A DNA stretch of 8,887 nucleotides from Bacteroidota bacterium (GTDB taxonomy: Bacteria; Bacteroidota; Bacteroidia; Flavobacteriales; Weeksellaceae), in the NCBI GenBank assembly GCA_023411265.1, contig JAEYOX010000084.1, forward strand, positions 1 through 8,887, given 5' to 3'. Shown here piece by piece: positions 5,841-8,887 of this stretch (the stretch's first letter is position 1; every line of letters begins with the position of its first letter). The position numbers and the translations under genes were made by a program. The notes below the pieces were generated by a model that did not search any database, was not told the origin of the DNA, and was given only the letters and a program-made list of their open reading frames with translations.

Positions 5841-5850
5841 TAGACCACTT
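5841..5850 (+). repeat. IS terminal inverted repeat, orfB end
   Basis: TAGACCACTT matches the opposite terminus TGGACCACTT in 9 of 10 bases. Beyond these ten, similarity is loose (a TTAAT/CTAAT stretch). The exact outer boundary could be off by one or two bases. Confidence 0.65.
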
Positions 5851-5870
5851 TTTAATGTTTCTTAGTTGAA

Positions 5871-6694
5871 TCAGGCTGTCATTTTATACCTGTTCACGGG
5901 CTTCTTTCTATCAATTCCCTGATGGGCTTTGTAATGGTATTTTTCAATCCACTTTTTAATTCCTGTAAATAGATCAATACCTGATTCTGCTGGATTTAAA
6001 TAGATGTGCTGATACTTTATCGTCCTCCAAAACCGCTCAATATAAATGTTGTCCAGCGCGCGCCCTTTGCCATCCATACTTATTTGGATGTGTTGGGCTT
6101 TGAGATACTCAACGTACTCTTTGCAGGTAAACTGGCTTCCCTGATCGCTGTTGAGGATGGAAGGTTTGCCATGGTCGCGAATCGCATCTTTCACTACCCT
6201 CAGAGAGGAATCGGCATCTAGCGAGTTACTGAGTCCCCAGCCAACGATGTAGCGGCTGTAAACATCTATAATTGCCGTTAAATACATAATCCCTTTGCCA
6301 TTGGGATATAAGTGATGTCGATCTCCCACACTTGGTTGCTATGAGTTATGGCCAGATTCCGAAGCAAATAGGGGTGGATATATTCGTTCTTTTTCCATTG
6401 TGTTAAATGCCGGCGGGGATAGATCGGTTGGATGTTAGCCAGTCTCATCAACCGTCTTACACGCTCATATCCCGCAGTAATCCCCCTATCTTCCAACATG
6501 GATTGCATGGTCAGGACTCCAGCAGTGGGTTCCTCCAGGATATGTTTGTCCATGATCTCCATGATTTCCAGATTTTCTTGCGGTTCGCCTTTGGGCTCAT
6601 AATATAATCCGGAACGGTTTATTTCCAGATTCTCACATTGTCTACGCACGCTCAGAGCGTGCTTGCGGTCAATTAAAAGTCTAGAATCGATCAT
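5871..6694 (-). pseudogene. IS3-family transposase OrfB (DDE integrase), frameshifted
   Basis: The ATG at 6694 overlaps the orfA stop (ATGA). The first part has the N-terminal HTH_21-like region (AGVLTMQSMLEDRGITAGYE, then RVRRLMR) and the first catalytic Asp in VWEIDITYIPM (residue 126). It then stops at 6278. The rest is in another frame: GIMYLTAIIDVYSRYIVGWG, the second Asp in ILNSDQGSQFT, and the catalytic Glu in DNIYIERFWRTIK, ending KPVNRYKMTA at 5871. The break is at about 6288, where the coding strand reads GGATTATG; one extra T (GGATTTATG) would restore KGFMYLTAIIDVYSRYIVGW. So a single-base deletion splits the DDE triad between two frames. All three catalytic residues are otherwise present, which points to a recent lesion or a sequencing error. 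Confidence 0.85.
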
Positions 6695-6984
6695 AGACCT
6701 AATTTGGCTAAACTTTTTTTTAAAAAGTCTTTCTCCATCTGTAATTCTCCAATTTTGGAGTACAGCTTATCCACATCCACATGGTCATCAGACCTCGATG
6801 ATTTGGTTTTCTGCTCAAATACAAGAGCTGAATTCTCTAAGAATTCCTGCTTCCATTGAGAGATCTGATTGGGGTGCAAATCAAACTTAACGGCCAGTTC
6901 AGACAGCGTGAGCCGCTCTTTCAATGCCTCCACGGCAACCTGTGCCTTGAAAGATGAATCGAATTTTCTTCTGCTTCTTTTCAT
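6691..6984 (-). CDS. IS3-family OrfA (transposase helix-turn-helix subunit)
   Basis: This 97-residue protein starts MKRSRRKFDSSFKAQVAVEA, the usual IS3 OrfA opening. The helix-turn-helix is at about 25-48 (LTLSELAVKFDLHPNQISQW), and a leucine-zipper-like coiled coil follows at about 72-95 (KLYSKIGELQMEKDFLKKSL). OrfA binds the IS ends. Fused to OrfB by -1 frameshifting it forms the active transposase in this family. I chose the ATG at 6984; a longer reading from a TTG at 7020 adds 12 Lys/Asn-rich residues that are not typical. Transcription probably starts at the right inverted repeat. OrfA alone is intact, but its partner is broken, so it could at most act as a repressor-like DNA binder. Confidence 0.9.
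   Translation of the reverse strand: MKRSRRKFDSSFKAQVAVEALKERLTLSELAVKFDLHPNQISQWKQEFLENSALVFEQKTKSSRSDDHVDVDKLYSKIGELQMEKDFLKKSLAKLGL
6714..6721 (-). promoter_or_regulatory. -1 ribosomal frameshift site (A8 run) linking orfA to orfB
   Basis: The coding strand reads TTA AAA AAA AGT in the orfA frame, containing the slippery heptamer A AAA AAA. A -1 shift here continues as KKKFSQIRSMIDSRLLID, directly into the orfB frame. This is the standard arrangement for IS3-family elements. I did not model a downstream stimulatory stem. Confidence 0.7.
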
Positions 6985-7026
6985 AATTTTCACTTGATTA
7001 AAATTAAACTTTTTTTTCAATTAGTC

Positions 7027-7036
7027 AAGTGGTCCA
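7027..7036 (-). repeat. IS terminal inverted repeat, orfA end
   Basis: The minus strand reads TGGACCACTT here, pairing with TAGACCACTT at 5841. The plus strand ends in CA, as expected of the TG...CA termini of IS3-family elements. Confidence 0.7.
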
Positions 7037-7589
7037 AATTTGCGGGGGTATTATAGAGGATGCTATAAAAGAAAAAAGCCGAAACCGTGATTATATTTTA
7101 AAAGTATTAAAAGATTTTGGATTTCAGCCAGGGAAAACTTTTGATGAATTAGTGATGTTGTTTCCAGAATATGAAGTTTACAGAAAACAGTATGATAAAA
7201 AATACAGCCAAAGAAGTTGGGAGGGACCACCTTATTTACAAGATAGAAATGAAAAATACAGCTATGTTCATATTGGAATGGGTAAAGAAAACAAAACATT
7301 AGAGTATTTTATTGATATAAAAAAGTATGCAGGAGAAGGTTTTTTGAATTTGAAACAAGAACTTTATAAAAACATAAGTTCGGAATATTTTATTTCAAAC
7401 AGTGATAATAATAAAATAGACATAAGTATTAAGAATTTTGATTTTGGTATAACAATTCAAGAAAATGAAAAATCTTATTTTTTTATAACACACATACCTG
7501 AAAAAAAACTTCTGAAAGTAAGGTTTTCTTTAGGTGGTTTTGAAGATCAGCTCTATTCTAGTCATAATGGAAAAAAAATAATTAACTAA
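7037..7589 (+). pseudogene. protein of unknown function lacking its natural N-terminus at the IS junction
   Basis: The reading frame is open from inside the IS end, where the first possible start is a GTG at 7029 within the inverted repeat, to the stop at 7589. About 183 codons lie outside the IS. The visible part is hydrophilic, with a helical start (IIEDAIKEKSRNRDYILKVL), an aromatic middle (FPEYEVYRKQYDKKYSQRSW), a YSYVHIGMG segment and beta-like strands to the end (YFFITHIPEKKLLKVRFSLG). There is no signal peptide; any would have been on the missing part. I do not recognise it. The DNA is A/T-rich like the 7646 gene downstream, suggesting common origin. It is probably an N-terminally truncated gene whose start was removed together with the left-flank helix-turn-helix gene's 5' half. 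A new short form initiated at the GTG is possible but unproven. Confidence 0.55.
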
Positions 7590-7645
7590 GCGAATCTTTC
7601 TCTACAAAAGAAAATTTACAGAACATTGATAAAAGAACAAAAATT

Positions 7646-8435
7646 ATGAAAACAAAATTACTTACCATAGTATTACTTGCCTTTGCTGGAATGGCTTGGG
7701 GGCAGGAAGAAAAAGTTATAACAGAAGGGAATTATTATTTTAACTATCCCGATATAACAGAGCTAAATAGTTTAACTTTTTGATTCTACATTAAAAAAGA
7801 CTTTAAAACCAGATGATATTAAGCTGAAAGTTTCAGGTTCTAAATATAGAATTACAGTAACGAAAATTAAAAATAACAACGTTTATTTTGTATTTGGGAA
7901 ATTTTCAGACACACTTGTTAATAATATGATAAATAAACCTGATTTTAGTATATCTGCCGATGGAGATTTAAAAGGATTTTTCAAACCAAAAGATGTTAAT
8001 AAGAACGTTTCTAACAAGGTGGTTTATAATATGAAATTAGATGATTTTAAAGATAATACCAAAGTATTGTACCAACGCGTAGATTGGAGAGTTGGAGTAT
8101 TCACAATTCCATATAAACTTCGGTTTAGCGATTTTACATTTGATGCCAATGTGAACATAGGGGTTAGTTTAGGAGGCAAAATAAGATTAAATAGAGAATT
8201 AGAAGAAAGCTTTGCTTTAGAACCTATTGTAGGATTTGGGTTAGCAAGTATTAAATTAGATGATGGAAATAGTTCAGCTCTTGAATCGACTAACGTAAGT
8301 GCTTTTACTATTAATACTGGTTTTCTTGTTCATATAACTAATAATATCAATATAGGTGTAACTTATGGTTTTGATAATATTAGTAAAAACGACCAAAATA
8401 ATTATAATTGGAAGGGATCACAACATTTATTTTGA
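7646..8435 (+). pseudogene. surface or outer-membrane beta protein, frameshifted and truncated
   Basis: The ATG at 7646 opens a signal peptide (MKTKLLTIVLLAFAGMAWGQ) and EEKVITEGNYYFNY, but the frame stops at TGA 7781-7783 after 45 codons. Removing one T from the T5 run at 7777-7781 restores the frame: NSLTFDSTLKKTLKPDDIKL, and on to the stop at 8433-8435. The second half has barrel-like strands (DWRVGVFTIPYKLRFSDF, NIGVSLGGKIRL, PIVGFGLASIKL, FTINTGFLVHI, NNINIGVTYGFDNI). Comparison with the 4918 gene shows that sequence from about 8416 belongs to another gene, so the last residues (GSQHLF) are read-through and the true C-terminal strand is missing. The leader resembles that of the 1826 gene. 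An initiation at the internal ATG 7926 would lack a signal peptide. Confidence 0.7.
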
Positions 8436-8625
8436 AACTTTAGACAACGACGTTACCGAAACCCAAACCCACTACGAAAAAAACGGCAATATCCTGAAAA
8501 CAAAAACAGAACAAACTCATTTGTTTTCCACCGAAATCAATAAAGAAAGCTATCCCCAACGATTTATGAAACAAATGGCAAAAGCAATAGCAAAAGCAGG
8601 TTACGACATCGAATGCAGTTATTGA
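8416..8625 (+). pseudogene. C-terminal fragment of a paralogue of the 4918 secreted protein
   Basis: The frame from GAT at 8416 reads DHNIYFETLDNDVTETQTHY, EKNGNILKTKTEQTHLFSTE, then INKESYPQRFMKQMAKAIAK AGYDIECSY. It aligns with residues 94-163 of the 4918 protein (DMNVIFVTDG..., TTYDSKGNLI, ERFRKALIKAFKKTGYAIESEY) with few gaps. About 93 N-terminal residues, including the signal peptide, are missing. The frame stays open upstream to 8365, but there it is an out-of-frame reading of the 7646 gene. The fragment is GC-richer than the sequence to its left, consistent with a recombination joint at about 8410-8418. Without a start or leader it is unlikely to be expressed as a secreted protein. Confidence 0.75.
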
Positions 8626-8658
8626 ATTGGGTGCAGAAATCAAGATAAAAAAAATTTT

Positions 8659-8887
8659 ATGAAAACAATCTTATTCTTGATGCTGATAATTAATATTCAG
8701 CTCATTGCGCAAACCAACAACAACAATAATTTCGACATTACAAAAACATATTTGTCCCAAATACAAGAAGCAGTAGATTACGCGCCTAATACGATGAATC
8801 AGAAAATAAACAAACTTAAGCATGTTATTGAGCAAGGCAAACATCAAAGGAATATCTTAGAAAAGCAACTCCAAAAAACAAAAAGTG
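8659..8887 (+). CDS. small secreted helical protein, paralogue of 4522 (runs off the right edge)
   Basis: From the ATG at 8659, 76 codons are open to the window edge. The signal peptide MKTILFLMLIINIQLIAQ is followed by an Asn-rich linker (TNNNNNFD) and then helices TYLSQIQEAV, QKINKLKHVIEQG and KHQRNILEKQLQKT. These align with KYLFELKQTV, KMIKLERLIRTG and TQREIFTRNIKRMK of the 4522 protein in register. It follows the 4918-type fragment by 33 bp, so the two families are neighbours here as at 4522-5415, but in reversed order. The C-terminus is outside the window. Function unknown. Confidence 0.75.
   Translation, partial: MKTILFLMLIINIQLIAQTNNNNNFDITKTYLSQIQEAVDYAPNTMNQKINKLKHVIEQGKHQRNILEKQLQKTKS

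Larger units (their letters stand above)
5841..7036 (-). mobile_element. IS3-family insertion sequence, probably inactive
   Basis: The element is about 1.2 kb, the usual IS3-family size. It holds orfA (helix-turn-helix plus zipper) and orfB (DDE transposase) overlapping in the -1 frame, read right to left. Its ends are matching inverted repeats: TAGACCACTT at 5841 and, on the other strand, TGGACCACTT from 7036 (9 of 10 bases). No 3-5 bp target duplication is visible (left flank ...ATCAC, right flank AATTT...), so the two flanks were probably not one site when it landed, or one side has since been deleted. orfB carries a frameshift, so the copy should not move unless a complete transposase is supplied in trans. 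I do not name the IS or its subgroup. Confidence 0.85.

Noticed and set aside
6006..6890. Plus-strand open frames across the IS (6006, 6407, 6663)
   Set aside because: They lie opposite orfA/orfB, whose catalytic motifs fix the coding strand as minus.
7037..7589. Polymorphic toxin tail or immunity protein next to broken secreted genes
   Set aside because: No recognisable nuclease, deaminase or other toxin motif, no delivery domain and no partner gene; the family could not be identified.
7926..8435. Independent gene starting at ATG 7926
   Set aside because: The same frame is open upstream to the T-run frameshift and joins a signal peptide at 7646, so 7926 is an internal Met of a broken gene.
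8365..8625. 86-residue gene starting at 8365
   Set aside because: Its first ~17 codons are an out-of-frame reading of the 7646 gene; only the part from 8416 matches the 4918 family.
812..8887. CRISPR array or phase-variable invertible promoter in the repeated regions
   Set aside because: Repeats here are coding paralogues of different lengths, not short direct repeats with spacers. I found no matching inverted repeats flanking a promoter-sized segment and no invertase gene.

Overview
The window looks like an accessory region from a Bacteroidota genome, most likely a flavobacterium of the Chryseobacterium/Weeksellaceae type. The evidence is the low GC content, start codons preceded by A/T-rich leaders rather than Shine-Dalgarno sequences, a TAnnTTTG-type promoter element, a flavobacterial-type intergenic repeat (TTGTCATTTCGAGC ... 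GTCGAGAAATCTA), a Bacteroidota-type HU-like protein, and many small secreted proteins of the MKK...AQ signal-peptide type. The genus is an inference.

Layout. At the left edge a truncated minus-strand gene encodes the N-terminus of a PAS-domain regulator. It diverges from a small secreted protein (324-731) across an intergenic region with two overlapping perfect palindromes. Positions 812-3128 form a tightly spaced plus-strand cluster of four secreted or envelope proteins. Three are paralogues (812, 1372, 2691) that begin their mature part with TKEETI and end with an R...KA..HLA motif; the fourth (1826) is a probable outer-membrane or surface beta protein. An HU-like DNA-binding protein (3250-3639) follows and is closed by a strong 15-bp hairpin terminator. 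A second plus-strand cluster (3721-5415) holds a small secreted-protein gene broken by two frameshifts, a cytoplasmic protein with conserved-looking Cys residues, and two secreted proteins.

From 5414 to 7036 everything is on the minus strand. A small helix-turn-helix protein overlaps by ATGA the C-terminal remnant of a second helix-turn-helix gene, which abuts an IS3-family insertion sequence (about 5841-7036). Its orfA is intact, it has a -1 slippery A8 run, and its orfB is frameshifted and therefore probably dead. Right of the IS is a gene lacking its natural start, then a surface-protein gene broken by a one-base insertion and cut off at about 8416. There it is joined to the C-terminal end of a paralogue of the 4918 gene. 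A partial paralogue of the 4522 gene runs off the right edge.

Overall this is a decaying, recombining array of small secreted-protein paralogues. The pair 4522/4918 recurs at 8416/8659 in opposite order, and breakpoints, frameshifts and an IS mark the rearrangements. No function can be assigned to the secreted families from sequence alone. I see no CRISPR array, tRNA, rRNA or recognisable defence or toxin system.
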